Source: Okibacterium sp. HSC-33S16 (GTDB lineage Bacteria; Actinomycetota; Actinomycetes; Actinomycetales; Microbacteriaceae). From it: DNA of 64,000 nt. The notes under the pieces were generated by a model, which worked only from the letters and a program-made list of their open reading frames with translations, had not been told where the DNA came from and searched no databases. Positions 36,718 to 44,954 of this stretch are shown here, one piece after another (the first letter of the stretch is position 1; every line of letters begins with the position of its first letter). The DNA is taken from positions 234,526 through 298,525 of the forward strand of contig NZ_JALJZZ010000004.1 in assembly GCF_024171565.1 (NCBI RefSeq). Direction: 5' to 3'. The translations under genes were made by a program, and so were the position numbers.

Positions 36718-37842
36718 CTAGAGCGTGTCGCCGAGTTTGAAGCCCTTCGCGACGTCACCCTCACGTGTGTAGGAGAAGCCGTCGGCACCGACCGTGACCG
36801 TCATCTCGCTCGGCTCCTCGCGCTCGACCAGCGGCTGCGGGTTGCCGTCAAGGTCGAGAACGAGCGACGCTTCGGTGTACCAGCTCGGCACCACCGGGTT
36901 GCCCCACCAGTCGCGGCGCTGGTTGTCGTGCACGTCCCAGGTGACGACCGGGTTGTCAGGGTCTCCGGTGTAGTAGTCCTGCGTGTAGATCTCCACACGG
37001 TGCCCGTCCGGGTCGAGGAGGTAGAGGTAGAAGGCGTTCGAGACGCCGTGGCGGCCCGGGCCGCGCTCGATCAGGTCGCTCTTGCGCAGCGCACCGAGCT
37101 TGTCACAGATGTAGAGAATGTTGTGCTTCTCGTGCGTCGAGAATGCGACGTGGTGCATCCGCGGGCCGGTGCCGCCGGTCATCGCCGTGTCGTGCACGGT
37201 CGATTTGCGGCGCATCCAGGCGGCGTAGGTGACGCCGTCGTCATCCTGAATATCTTCGGTGACGCGGAAGCCGAGGTCTTCCATGTACCCCCGCGCCCGC
37301 GGCACGTCGGGGGTCACCTGGTTGAAGTGGTCCAATCGCACCAGGGCACCCGGTCCGTACAGGTCGTACCGCCAGGCCAGTCGCTCGACGTGTTCGACGT
37401 CGTGGAAGAACTCGTACGGGAACCCGAGTGGGTCCTCCACCCGCACCGAGTCGCCGATGCCCTTGGTGAAACCCTCCGGCCGGCGTTCTACCCGGCAACC
37501 GAGCTCGGTGTAGAACTCGACGGCGCGATCGAGGTCTTCAGGAGCACGCACCCGGTACGAGAACGCGGCGACCGCGGCAACGGGACCCTTCCGCAGCACG
37601 AGGTTGTGGTGAATGAACTCCTCGAACGAGCGCAGGTAGATCTCGTTCTCATTTTCCTCGGTGACGACGAGTCCGAGGATGTCGACGTAAAACTCGCGCG
37701 ATTTGGCCAGGTCGGTGACGACAATGTCCATGTATGCACAGCGGAGAATGTCCGGCGGAGTGGCCGTCGGCGTCGCGATCGGGTGAGGATTCGGGTTCGG
37801 CCTATGACGCGGTTCAGGGATGGGAGAGGGGTTGTGGTCCAT
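36718..37842 (-). CDS. hpaD: Homoprotocatechuate 2,3-dioxygenase
   Basis: A 374-residue extradiol ring-cleavage dioxygenase of the type I VOC class, cleaving 3,4-dihydroxyphenylacetate to 5-carboxymethyl-2-hydroxymuconate semialdehyde. Candidate metal ligands are His172 (LDHFNQV), His231 (MHHVAFST) and Glu284 (HRVEIYTQDYY); the spacings of 59 and 53 equal those in the Brevibacterium enzyme (155/214/267). It has an unusual Pro/Asn/His-rich N-terminal extension of about 30 residues. AAGGA precedes ATG 37842. It is the last gene of the minus-strand operon, 24 bases after hpaE. Confidence 0.92.
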   Translation of the reverse strand: MDHNPSPIPEPRHRPNPNPHPIATPTATPPDILRCAYMDIVVTDLAKSREFYVDILGLVVTEENENEIYLRSFEEFIHHNLVLRKGPVAAVAAFSYRVRAPEDLDRAVEFYTELGCRVERRPEGFTKGIGDSVRVEDPLGFPYEFFHDVEHVERLAWRYDLYGPGALVRLDHFNQVTPDVPRARGYMEDLGFRVTEDIQDDDGVTYAAWMRRKSTVHDTAMTGGTGPRMHHVAFSTHEKHNILYICDKLGALRKSDLIERGPGRHGVSNAFYLYLLDPDGHRVEIYTQDYYTGDPDNPVVTWDVHDNQRRDWWGNPVVPSWYTEASLVLDLDGNPQPLVEREEPSEMTVTVGADGFSYTREGDVAKGFKLGDTL

Positions 37843-37866
37843 ATTCTGCTTCCTTGCGTGAATGGT

Positions 37867-39399
37867 TTACGGATTGGGCGTGACGATCGGTGCGATGTCC
37901 TCGCGCGCTTCGGCGCCGAATCGCGCCGTGTGCACGTCGCCAAGCGTGATGTGCACGGCCTGCTGGTCGGTGTAAAAGTCAATCGACCGGTAGCCGCCTT
38001 CATGGCCCAGGCCCGACGCCTTCACCCCGCCAAACGGTGTGCGCAAGTCACGCACATTGTGCGAGTTGAGCCACACCATGCCCGCTTCGACCGACTGCGC
38101 AAAGTTGTGCGCGCGGGTCAGGTCCGTCGTCCAGATATATGCGGCAAGTCCATAACGGATGCCGTTGGCCAACGCCAACGCCTCCTCATCGGTCTCGAAA
38201 GGTGTGATCGCCACCACGGGTCCGAAAATCTCCTCCTGGAAGATGCGAGCGTCGGGCGCGACGTCGGCGAAGACCGTGGGGGAGACGTAGTTGCCGTCCG
38301 GCAGGTTTTCCGGGCGACCGCCACCAGCGAGCAGCCTGCCCTCGGTTTTGCCGATCTCGACGTAGCTCATCACCTTGTCGTAGTGCTCGGGGTGGACGAG
38401 CGCGCCCACCTCGGTTTTCGGATCGTGCGGGTCGCCGACGACGATGTTTTTCGCGCGGGCGGCGTACCGCTCAAGGAACTCGTCGTAGATCGGTCGCTCG
38501 ACCAGGATGCGGCTGCCCGCTGTGCAGCGCTCTCCGTTGAGCGAGAAGACGCCGAACAGCGTCGAGTCGATCGCCGCGTCGAGGTCGGCATCCGCGAAGA
38601 CCACGGCGGGCGACTTGCCGCCGAGTTCCATCGACATGCCCTTGAGGTTCACCGCACAGTTGGCGAAGATCGTCTGCCCCGTGCTGCTTTCACCGGTGAA
38701 GGAGATCAGCGGAACGTCGGGGTGCTTCACGAGGGCGTCACCGGCGGATTCGCCGAGGCCGTTGACGAGGTTGAACACACCCTTCGGCAGTCCGGCATCC
38801 TCGAAGATCGTCGCCCAGAGGCTCGCGGACAGCGGCGTGAACTCAGCGGGCTTGAGCACAACGGTGCATCCGGAGGCGAGCGCGGGGGCAAGCTTCCAGC
38901 TCTCCAGCATGAACGGTGTGTTCCACGGGGTGATCAGTCCCGCGACACCCTTCGGCTTGCGATTCACGTAGTTGACCTGTCGACCGGGGACTTTGTACAG
39001 ATCGTCGGACTGCGCCACGATGAGGTCAGCGAAGAACCGGAAGTTTTCGGCAGCGCGCTGGGCCTGGCCGAGCGCCTGGGTGATCGGCAGGCCGGTGTCG
39101 AAAGTTTCAAGTTCCGCGAGCCGTGCGTCCTGCGCTTCGACAGCGTCGGCGATTTTGTGCAGGATGCGTGCGCGGGCGCGGGGAAGCATTTTCGGCCACG
39201 GGCCGGAGTCGAATGCACGCTTGGCGGCGGCCACGGCACGGTCGATGTCTTCGCTCTGGCCCGATGCCGCGGTGGCGTAGTTCTGATTCGACACCGGGTC
39301 GAGCACGTCGAAGGTCTCGCCTGAGATGCTCTCGACGAACTCGCCGTCGATGTAGTGCAGGATGCGGGTCGGAAGGTCTTCCGGAATGTAGTGGGCCAT
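37867..39399 (-). CDS. hpaE: 5-carboxymethyl-2-hydroxymuconate semialdehyde dehydrogenase
   Basis: A 510-residue NAD-dependent aldehyde dehydrogenase oxidising the ring-cleavage semialdehyde to 5-carboxymethyl-2-hydroxymuconate. Active site: Glu in MELGGKSP, Cys in NGERCTAGSR, Asn in ITPWNTPFM, and EEIFGPVV. GGAG precedes ATG 39399; upstream extension is not protein-like. Assigned by context between hpaD and gntR; other semialdehydes are possible. Confidence 0.9.
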   Translation of the reverse strand: MAHYIPEDLPTRILHYIDGEFVESISGETFDVLDPVSNQNYATAASGQSEDIDRAVAAAKRAFDSGPWPKMLPRARARILHKIADAVEAQDARLAELETFDTGLPITQALGQAQRAAENFRFFADLIVAQSDDLYKVPGRQVNYVNRKPKGVAGLITPWNTPFMLESWKLAPALASGCTVVLKPAEFTPLSASLWATIFEDAGLPKGVFNLVNGLGESAGDALVKHPDVPLISFTGESSTGQTIFANCAVNLKGMSMELGGKSPAVVFADADLDAAIDSTLFGVFSLNGERCTAGSRILVERPIYDEFLERYAARAKNIVVGDPHDPKTEVGALVHPEHYDKVMSYVEIGKTEGRLLAGGGRPENLPDGNYVSPTVFADVAPDARIFQEEIFGPVVAITPFETDEEALALANGIRYGLAAYIWTTDLTRAHNFAQSVEAGMVWLNSHNVRDLRTPFGGVKASGLGHEGGYRSIDFYTDQQAVHITLGDVHTARFGAEAREDIAPIVTPNP

Positions 39400-39418
39400 G
39401 GTGTGTGCTCCGATGCAG

Positions 39419-40111
39419 TTATGGCTGGACAGGGGATGGCCGCTTGTGGCGAGCCTGGTACTCGGTGAAAGCGTCGAGGGTGCGTGTGCGGTGGGCGCGA
39501 GCAGCAAGTTCGATCTCGAGGCTGTCTGCCCCGCTTTCGATCAGGGCGAGGATGCCCTCGTGTTCGGCCACCGACTGGTGGGCGCGGCCGGGAACAAAGC
39601 TGAAGGTGGAATCCCGCAGCATGTTGAGCGAGTTCCAGCCGCGGTGTACGAGGTCGAGAAGGTTGTCGTTGGGGCACTGTTCGAACAGGATCGAGTGGAA
39701 CTCCCGGTTGAGTTCGGTGAACCGGTGCGGATCGAAGTGCTCGAGGCAGTCCGCCATTTCGGCGTTGACCGCGCGGGCGGCGGCGATGGCGGTCTCGGTG
39801 ATGAACGGAGCGGACAGCATGGTTGCCGCTCCCTCCAGAATGCTCAGCGTCTGCATGGTGGTGACGTACCCGGTCTCATTCAGCATGGCGACCTGGGCGC
39901 CGACGTTGCGTTCGAACGTGACAAGGCCCTCCGCCTCAAGGCGCCGAATGGCTTCGCGGACCGGGACAACGCTGATGTCGAGTTCTTTGGCGATGGCGCC
40001 GAGCACCAGACGGTAACCCGGAACAAAGATGCCCTCCTCGATGCGCGAACGAATCCAGGAGTACGCCTGCTCGGATTTGCTGCGGGAGCTTGTTCCCGGG
40101 AGGGACGTCAT
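39419..40111 (-). CDS. GntR-family regulator (FCD/FadR type)
   Basis: A 230-residue repressor-type regulator: winged helix at about 14-75 (AYSWIRSRIEEGIFVPGYRLVLGAIAKELDIS, then VVPVREAIRRLEAEGLV) and an FCD ligand-binding domain (ELNREFHSILFEQC ... AEHEGILALIESGA). The histidine pattern fits metal/carboxylate binding. ATG 40111 overlaps the stop of the FAH-RraA gene by 4 bases; AAGGAG lies 8 bases upstream. It probably controls the surrounding cluster, sensing an aromatic intermediate. Candidate GTATAC-like operators are listed separately. Confidence 0.88.
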   Translation of the reverse strand: MTSLPGTSSRSKSEQAYSWIRSRIEEGIFVPGYRLVLGAIAKELDISVVPVREAIRRLEAEGLVTFERNVGAQVAMLNETGYVTTMQTLSILEGAATMLSAPFITETAIAAARAVNAEMADCLEHFDPHRFTELNREFHSILFEQCPNDNLLDLVHRGWNSLNMLRDSTFSFVPGRAHQSVAEHEGILALIESGADSLEIELAARAHRTRTLDAFTEYQARHKRPSPVQP

Positions 40112-41568
40112 GAGCGCGTCTCCTTCCACGTGGCGTAGCGGGACTTCCACTCCGCGTTCATCGGGTAAAGTCCATCGACACCTTCGCCGGCCGCGACCTG
40201 CTCGGCGATGAACGTCTCTTCCTGCTCCTGCGCGATCGCGTCGGTCACGATCTCCTCAACCAGGGCGGGTGGAATGACGAGGACACCGTCGGCGTCGCCA
40301 ACGATGATGTCTCCCGGTTGAACCGCCGTGCCGCCGCAGGCGATGGTGATGTCCGCATCCCACGGCACGTGCCGGCGGCCGAGCACTGCCGGATGGGCGC
40401 CGGCCGAGTAGGTAGGCATGTCGAGTGCGGCAACGGCGTCGTAGTCACGGACGCCGCCGTCCGTGACGATGCCGGCCGCTCCGCGAACCTGCGCACGGAG
40501 CGCCAGGATATCGCCGACCGTTCCGGTGCCGCGTTCTCCCCTGGCCTCCATGACGAGCACGTCGTCGGGGCCGAGAGCATCGAACGCGCGCTTTTGAGCG
40601 TTGTACCCGCCGCCGTGTGAGGCGAAGAGGTCCTCGCGGTTGGGGATGTAACGGAGGGTTCGCGCTCGACCAACGAGCCGGACGTCGGGACGTGTCGACT
40701 GCAGTCCGTCGATGGAGACGTTGTTGAGGCCGCGCTTCCGTAACTGAGAACTCAGTGTCGCGGTGCCGACCGAGGTGATTCGGGTCTTGAGCTCGTCGGT
40801 CAGTTCGAAGACGGCTGGCGTCTCCAGTCCGGCCAACTCGCGGGTGCCCCACGCTTCTTCGCGCTGGGTGTCGTCGACGCTGGGCTTGTTCCCGAAATTC
40901 CCGAACGGCACGGTGCCCTCGGTGATGGTTGTTACCAGTCGACCGGTCGTCGGTATGCCGGCGGCGGTCGGGGAGTCGACCTCGACTTCGACGACGTCTC
41001 CCGGTTGCGCCACGGACGACCCTGCCGGAGTGCCGGTGAGGATGACGTCGCCCTCCTCGAGTGTCATGAGCTGCGAGAGGTCGGCGACCAGCTGTCCGAA
41101 GGGGAACAGCAGGCCCGTCGTCGTGTCGTCCTGGACGAGTGTGCCGTTGAGCCAGGTGCGCACCCTCAGCGCGCCAGGATCAACAGACTCGGCGGGGATC
41201 ATGAGAGGGCCGAGCGGGGTGAATCCGTCGCCACCCTTTGACCGCACGTTGGATCCTTTGTCCGCGGTGCGGAGGTCATAGATGCCGAAGTCGTTGGCCG
41301 CCGTGACTCCGCCGACAGCGGCCCAGCCGTCCTCGGGGGAGACCCGCCGAACGGTACGACCGAGGATGAGTGCGATTTCACCCTCGAATGCGAGGAGTTC
41401 GGCACCGGCTGGTCGTTCCAGTGTTCCGCCAGAGGAGGCAATCGAGGACGATGGTTTGAAGAAGTAGGACGGCGTCGCTGGGGTGCGGCCGCGCTGGTCG
41501 GCGCGCGAACGATAGTTGAGGTGTACAGCGATGATCTTGCCGGGGCGAGAGCTGCCTGGATCAGTCAT
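40108..41568 (-). CDS. Fused FAH-family (HpaG-like) and RraA-like protein
   Basis: A 486-residue two-domain protein. Residues 1-250: fumarylacetoacetate-hydrolase fold (KIIAVHLNYRSRADQRG, FEGEIALILGR, AANDFGIYDLR, LEEGDVILTGTPAGSS), the domain of HpaG, which decarboxylates 5-oxo-pent-3-ene-1,2,5-tricarboxylate and isomerises the product. Residues 260-486: RraA-like domain with AAGIVTDGGVRDYDAVAALDM, the signature of class II aldolases/decarboxylases of this fold. In Enterobacteria HpaG is two FAH domains; here the second is replaced. First gene of the operon; gntR overlaps by 4 bases. Start ATG 41568. Confidence 0.88.
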   Translation of the reverse strand: MTDPGSSRPGKIIAVHLNYRSRADQRGRTPATPSYFFKPSSSIASSGGTLERPAGAELLAFEGEIALILGRTVRRVSPEDGWAAVGGVTAANDFGIYDLRTADKGSNVRSKGGDGFTPLGPLMIPAESVDPGALRVRTWLNGTLVQDDTTTGLLFPFGQLVADLSQLMTLEEGDVILTGTPAGSSVAQPGDVVEVEVDSPTAAGIPTTGRLVTTITEGTVPFGNFGNKPSVDDTQREEAWGTRELAGLETPAVFELTDELKTRITSVGTATLSSQLRKRGLNNVSIDGLQSTRPDVRLVGRARTLRYIPNREDLFASHGGGYNAQKRAFDALGPDDVLVMEARGERGTGTVGDILALRAQVRGAAGIVTDGGVRDYDAVAALDMPTYSAGAHPAVLGRRHVPWDADITIACGGTAVQPGDIIVGDADGVLVIPPALVEEIVTDAIAQEQEETFIAEQVAAGEGVDGLYPMNAEWKSRYATWKETRS

Positions 41569-41600
41569 AGACGTCCTTGTCTGAGGGATTCGAGCGCGGT

Positions 41601-41674
41601 ATAACAAATCATATACAATCCAAAGGCGATTGCAAGAGTGGAAAAGTGGCTGTCGCGAAGATATACGATATGGT
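41601..41674. promoter_or_regulatory. Divergent promoters and candidate GntR operators
   Basis: For the leftward operon: -35 TTGCAA (41635-41630) and -10 TATGAT (41613-41608) with a 16-base spacer, read on the minus strand. For the rightward transporter: -10 TATGGT (41669-41674). TCATATACAATC (41609-41620) overlaps the first -10 and AGATATACGATATGG (41660-41674) overlaps the second; both resemble the GTATAC-type sites of FCD GntR regulators. Confidence 0.6.
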
Positions 41675-41745
41675 CTACCATCCGTGGGGAGGCCGTTTTT
41701 CGGCCGTTCCCCACCGCGCTAGTTATGACGAAGGAGTCATTAGTG

Positions 41746-43119
41746 ATGTCAACCTCATCGAGGCAAGTCGACCCTCGGACGGCGGCTGAACGGCGCAAGG
41801 TCGCGTTCGCCACCGTCATCGGAACCACCATCGAGTGGTACGACTTCTTCCTCTACGCGAGCGCAGCAGGCCTCGTGTTCGCACAGCTCTTTTTTGAACC
41901 GGCCGGGGCACAGATTGCCATCCTGCTCTCGTTCGGCTCCGTCGGAGTGAGCTTCCTCTTCCGTCCGCTCGGCGCCTTCCTGGCCGGGCACTTCGGTGAC
42001 CGGCTTGGCCGCAAGGCGATGCTCGTCATTACCCTCGTCCTCATGGGCGCTTCCACGACCCTGATCGGTTTGCTCCCCACCTACCAGCAGATCGGTATCG
42101 CCGCTCCGGTCATCCTTGTCCTGCTGCGTATCCTGCAGGGCCTGTCGACCGGTGGCGAGTGGGGTGGCGCCGTCCTCATGGCGGTTGAAACCGCACCGAA
42201 CGACCGTCGCGGTCGCGCCGGTGCCTTCCCGCAGATCGGTGTTCCGATCGGACTCCTTCTCGCTTCCGGTGTACTCGCCCTGATGACCGGTGTCATCTCA
42301 CCGGGTGAGGCGTTCCTCGAGTGGGGTTGGCGTGTGCCGTTCCTGCTCAGCGTCGTCCTCGTTGTTGTCGGCATGATCGTGCGCCGCACGGTCGAGGAAA
42401 GCCCGGTCTTCAAGGAGATTGCGAAGCGTAAGGAGCGGTCTCGGATGCCTGCGGTCCAGTTGTTCCGCAAGCACTGGTTGCTCGTGATCCTGGCCGCGCT
42501 CACCTTCGCAGGCAACAACGCTGCAGGATATATGACCACCGGTGGTTACATCCAGAACTACGCCACCAACCCGGATGGCTTCGTTGGCCTTGAGCGGACA
42601 CCCGTTCTCCTCGCCGTCACCGGCTCCGCGGTGGTGTGGCTGGCCATGACCTGGATCGCGGGCAATGTCTCGGACCGGATCGGCAGGCGCAACACCTACA
42701 TCATCGGCTGGATCGTGCAGCTGATCACCGTGTTCATGCTCTTCCCCCTCGTCAATACCGGGAACATCTGGTTGTTGTTCCTCGGTCTGTCGCTCTTCAC
42801 GATCGGAAACGGGTTCACCTACGGACAGCAGGCCGCGTACTTCGCTGAACTGTTCCCAGCGTCGATCCGGTACTCCGGCGTCTCGATCACCTACGCGATC
42901 GGAGCCATCCTCGGTGGAGCGTTCGCACCGACCATTGCGACCTGGCTTGTGCAGACGACCGGTGAGTCGATCTCCGTCGCGTTCTACATCGCCGGGGTCA
43001 CGGTTGTGGCGTTCGCGGCGACACTCATCCTGCGTGACCGCACCGGCATTCCGCTCGGTGTCGAAAACGAGGTCGCGCAGACCACCGGCCAGATCTACGG
43101 AATCAAAGAGCCGGTTTAA
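41746..43119 (+). CDS. MHS-family MFS transporter (aromatic acid uptake candidate)
   Basis: A 457-residue 12-helix proton symporter of the metabolite:H+ symporter family: IGTTIEWYDFFLYASAAGLVF at helix 1, FGDRLGRKAML (MFS motif), LQGLSTGGEWGGAVLMAVE and SDRIGRRNTYI. Its place inside the homoprotocatechuate cluster suggests uptake of an aromatic acid such as (di)hydroxyphenylacetate. AAGGAG lies 10 bases before ATG 41746 (GTG 41743 and ATG 41725 are alternatives). It is divergent from the FAH-RraA operon. Confidence 0.88.
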   Translation: MSTSSRQVDPRTAAERRKVAFATVIGTTIEWYDFFLYASAAGLVFAQLFFEPAGAQIAILLSFGSVGVSFLFRPLGAFLAGHFGDRLGRKAMLVITLVLMGASTTLIGLLPTYQQIGIAAPVILVLLRILQGLSTGGEWGGAVLMAVETAPNDRRGRAGAFPQIGVPIGLLLASGVLALMTGVISPGEAFLEWGWRVPFLLSVVLVVVGMIVRRTVEESPVFKEIAKRKERSRMPAVQLFRKHWLLVILAALTFAGNNAAGYMTTGGYIQNYATNPDGFVGLERTPVLLAVTGSAVVWLAMTWIAGNVSDRIGRRNTYIIGWIVQLITVFMLFPLVNTGNIWLLFLGLSLFTIGNGFTYGQQAAYFAELFPASIRYSGVSITYAIGAILGGAFAPTIATWLVQTTGESISVAFYIAGVTVVAFAATLILRDRTGIPLGVENEVAQTTGQIYGIKEPV

Positions 43120-43127
43120 GCGGACTC

Positions 43128-43200
43128 GCGAAGGTCGGTACGACGTGCCGGCGCCCATGAGCGCCCGACCACACCCTCAACACGTCGTACCGACCTTCGC
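43128..43200. terminator. Perfect 20-bp inverted repeat, convergent genes
   Basis: Arms 43128-43147 (GCGAAGGTCGGTACGACGTG) and 43181-43200 are exact complements around a 33-base loop, between the transporter and the aldolase gene, which converge. There is no T-run; it is likely a bidirectional terminator or repeat. Directly behind it a 17-base direct repeat occurs at 43199-43215 and 43217-43233. Confidence 0.65.
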
Positions 43201-43251
43201 TGTGTGTCTGGCGCGCGCTGTGTGTCTGGCGCGAGAGCTAAAATGCGAGCG

Positions 43252-44061
43252 CTAGTAGCTGGCTCGGGGTGCCCCAGCGGCATCGCCAGTGGGGATGTAC
43301 TTCGCTGCGAGGGCTTCCGAGCCGCGGGCGAGCAGTGCGACGTCCGCTCCGACGAGGACGAAGTCGGCTCCTGCCGCCAGGTAGCGCTCGGCTACCGTCG
43401 GATCGAAGGCGTTCACTCCGACCGGCTTGCCGAGCTCCGAGATGGTCCGGATGGCGTGTTCGACGGAGGCGACGACATCGGGGTGTTCCTGCTGGCCGAG
43501 CAGCCCCATTGATGCTGCGAGGTCCGATGGTCCGACGAACGCACCGTCAACGCCGTCAACGCTGGCGATGTCGCGAACGTTCGCGACAGCATCCGCTGTT
43601 TCGATCTGGACAAAGAGGGATACGTATTCGTCCGCACGGGCGAGGTAGTTGTCGACGCGGTTCCAGCGTGCACCGCGCGCGAGGGCACTGCCGACACCGC
43701 GAACTCCGCGTGGCGGGTAGCGAACGGCGGAGACAACCGCGCGGGCTTCATCACCGGTGTTCACCATTGGCACGAGCAGGTTTTGCACACCCAGGTCGAG
43801 GTATTGCTTGATCACGACAGTGTCGCCGGCGGGGGCGCGAACGAGCGGGGTGATCGGGTAGCCGGCGACGGCCTGCAACTGGGCGAGGATCGACTCGAGT
43901 CCGTTCGGGCCGTGCTCGGCGTCGATCAGCAACCAGTCGAGGCCGGAGCCCGCGCAGATCTCGGCAACGAGCGGACTGCCGGAGCAGACCCACATGCCGA
44001 TCAGCGGGCGCTCGGCTTCGGCCAGGTCGTCGCGGAAGGTGGGGGCTAGCTGAAGCGGCAT
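43252..44061 (-). CDS. hpaI: HpcH/HpaI-family aldolase
   Basis: A 269-residue class II (metal-dependent) aldolase cleaving 4-hydroxy-2-oxoheptanedioate to pyruvate and succinate semialdehyde, the last step of the pathway. Motifs: IGMWVCSGSPLVAEI, LLIDAEHGPN, PLVRAPAGD, GVQNLLVPMVNTGDEAR, ETADAVANVRDIASVDGVDGAFVGPSDLAASMG. The length matches HpaI. The ATG lies 16 bases inside the upstream hpaH, so it is translationally coupled. Confidence 0.92.
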   Translation of the reverse strand: MPLQLAPTFRDDLAEAERPLIGMWVCSGSPLVAEICAGSGLDWLLIDAEHGPNGLESILAQLQAVAGYPITPLVRAPAGDTVVIKQYLDLGVQNLLVPMVNTGDEARAVVSAVRYPPRGVRGVGSALARGARWNRVDNYLARADEYVSLFVQIETADAVANVRDIASVDGVDGAFVGPSDLAASMGLLGQQEHPDVVASVEHAIRTISELGKPVGVNAFDPTVAERYLAAGADFVLVGADVALLARGSEALAAKYIPTGDAAGAPRASY

Positions 44062-44831
44062 GTGATGGATCCCAATTGTCCGTAGTCTGCGTGGACGGTG
44101 TCGCCCTTTTCGACCCACATCGGGCGGGTGAACGAGCCGGCGAGGATGATTTCACCGGCTTCGAGACGGGTGCCGTGCTGCGCGAGTTTGTTGGCGAGCC
44201 AGTGGACGCCGGCGGCGGGGTGGTTGAGCACGGCGGCGGCAACGCCGGACTCCTCGATGGTCTCGTTGCGGTAGAGCAGTGCGGAGATCCAGCGGAGGTC
44301 GACGTCCCCGATCTTCACGGGCGTTCCGCCCATCACCATCCCGCCCATGGCGGCGTTGTCGGAGATGGTGTCGACGATGGTGCGTCCCTGCATCTCGATA
44401 CGGGAGTCGAGGATCTCGAGCGCGGGGATCACGTACTCGGTGGCGTCGAGCACGTCGAAGATGGTGCAGTTCGGGCCTTCGAGTGGCTTGCCGAGCACGA
44501 ACGCGAGCTCAACTTCGATGCGCACATTGGAGAAGGTGTCATGCGGAATGACGGACCCGTTCTCGTAGACCATGTCGTCGAAGATGATGCCGTAGTCCGG
44601 TTCGGTAATGCCCGTCGCGACCTGCATCACCTTGGAGGTCAGTCCGATCTTGCGGCCAACGAGCCGGCGGCCGGAGGCGAGGCCGCGTTCCTTCCACACG
44701 TTCTGGACGGCGTAGGAGTCCTCGACCGTCATGTCCGGGTATCGGGCGGTGAGCCGCGGGATCGTTGTTCGCGACTGCTCTGCCTCATAGAGTTCGTTGG
44801 CGATACCGTCGATGACGGACTTTTCGAGCAT
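44046..44831 (-). CDS. hpaH: 2-oxo-hept-4-ene-1,7-dioate hydratase
   Basis: A 261-residue hydratase of the FAH-like/MhpD fold adding water to 2-oxohept-4-ene-1,7-dioate to give the aldolase substrate. Motifs: GRKIGLTSKVMQ, PDYGIIFDDM, VRIEVELAFVLG, YVIPALEILDSRI, DTISDNAAMGGMVMGG, HPAAGVHWLANKLAQHG, AGEIILAGSFTRPM. First gene of the hpaH-hpaI operon with its own promoter carrying a GTATAC palindrome. Confidence 0.93.
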   Translation of the reverse strand: MLEKSVIDGIANELYEAEQSRTTIPRLTARYPDMTVEDSYAVQNVWKERGLASGRRLVGRKIGLTSKVMQVATGITEPDYGIIFDDMVYENGSVIPHDTFSNVRIEVELAFVLGKPLEGPNCTIFDVLDATEYVIPALEILDSRIEMQGRTIVDTISDNAAMGGMVMGGTPVKIGDVDLRWISALLYRNETIEESGVAAAVLNHPAAGVHWLANKLAQHGTRLEAGEIILAGSFTRPMWVEKGDTVHADYGQLGSITCRFS

Positions 44832-44890
44832 GCGCCAGGCCTTTCGGGTGAGGATCCCGCCGGGGTCAGGCCCCGTGAGATCGCCGATGA

Positions 44891-44906
44891 TCGTATACGA
44901 ACCATA
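44891..44906 (-). promoter_or_regulatory. hpaH promoter -10 with GTATAC palindrome
   Basis: On the minus strand TATGGT (44906-44901) is followed directly by the perfect palindrome TCGTATACGA (44900-44891), which would cover the transcription start. It resembles the sites near 41609 and 41660, so it is a good candidate operator for the GntR regulator. Confidence 0.6.
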
Positions 44907-44954
44907 TCGGACCCGGGAAGCGCGACACTAACCGGCCACCATGCAACGCTCGAC

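Noticed and set aside
36928..39324. A 798-codon open frame on the plus strand
   Set aside because: It is antisense to hpaD and hpaE, has Val/Arg/Asp-rich low-complexity composition and no motif; it is a by-product of G/C-biased third positions.
40108..41568. RraA domain as an RNase E inhibitor
   Set aside because: It is fused to an FAH enzyme in a catabolic operon and carries the TDGGVRD catalytic-type signature, so an enzymatic role is more likely.
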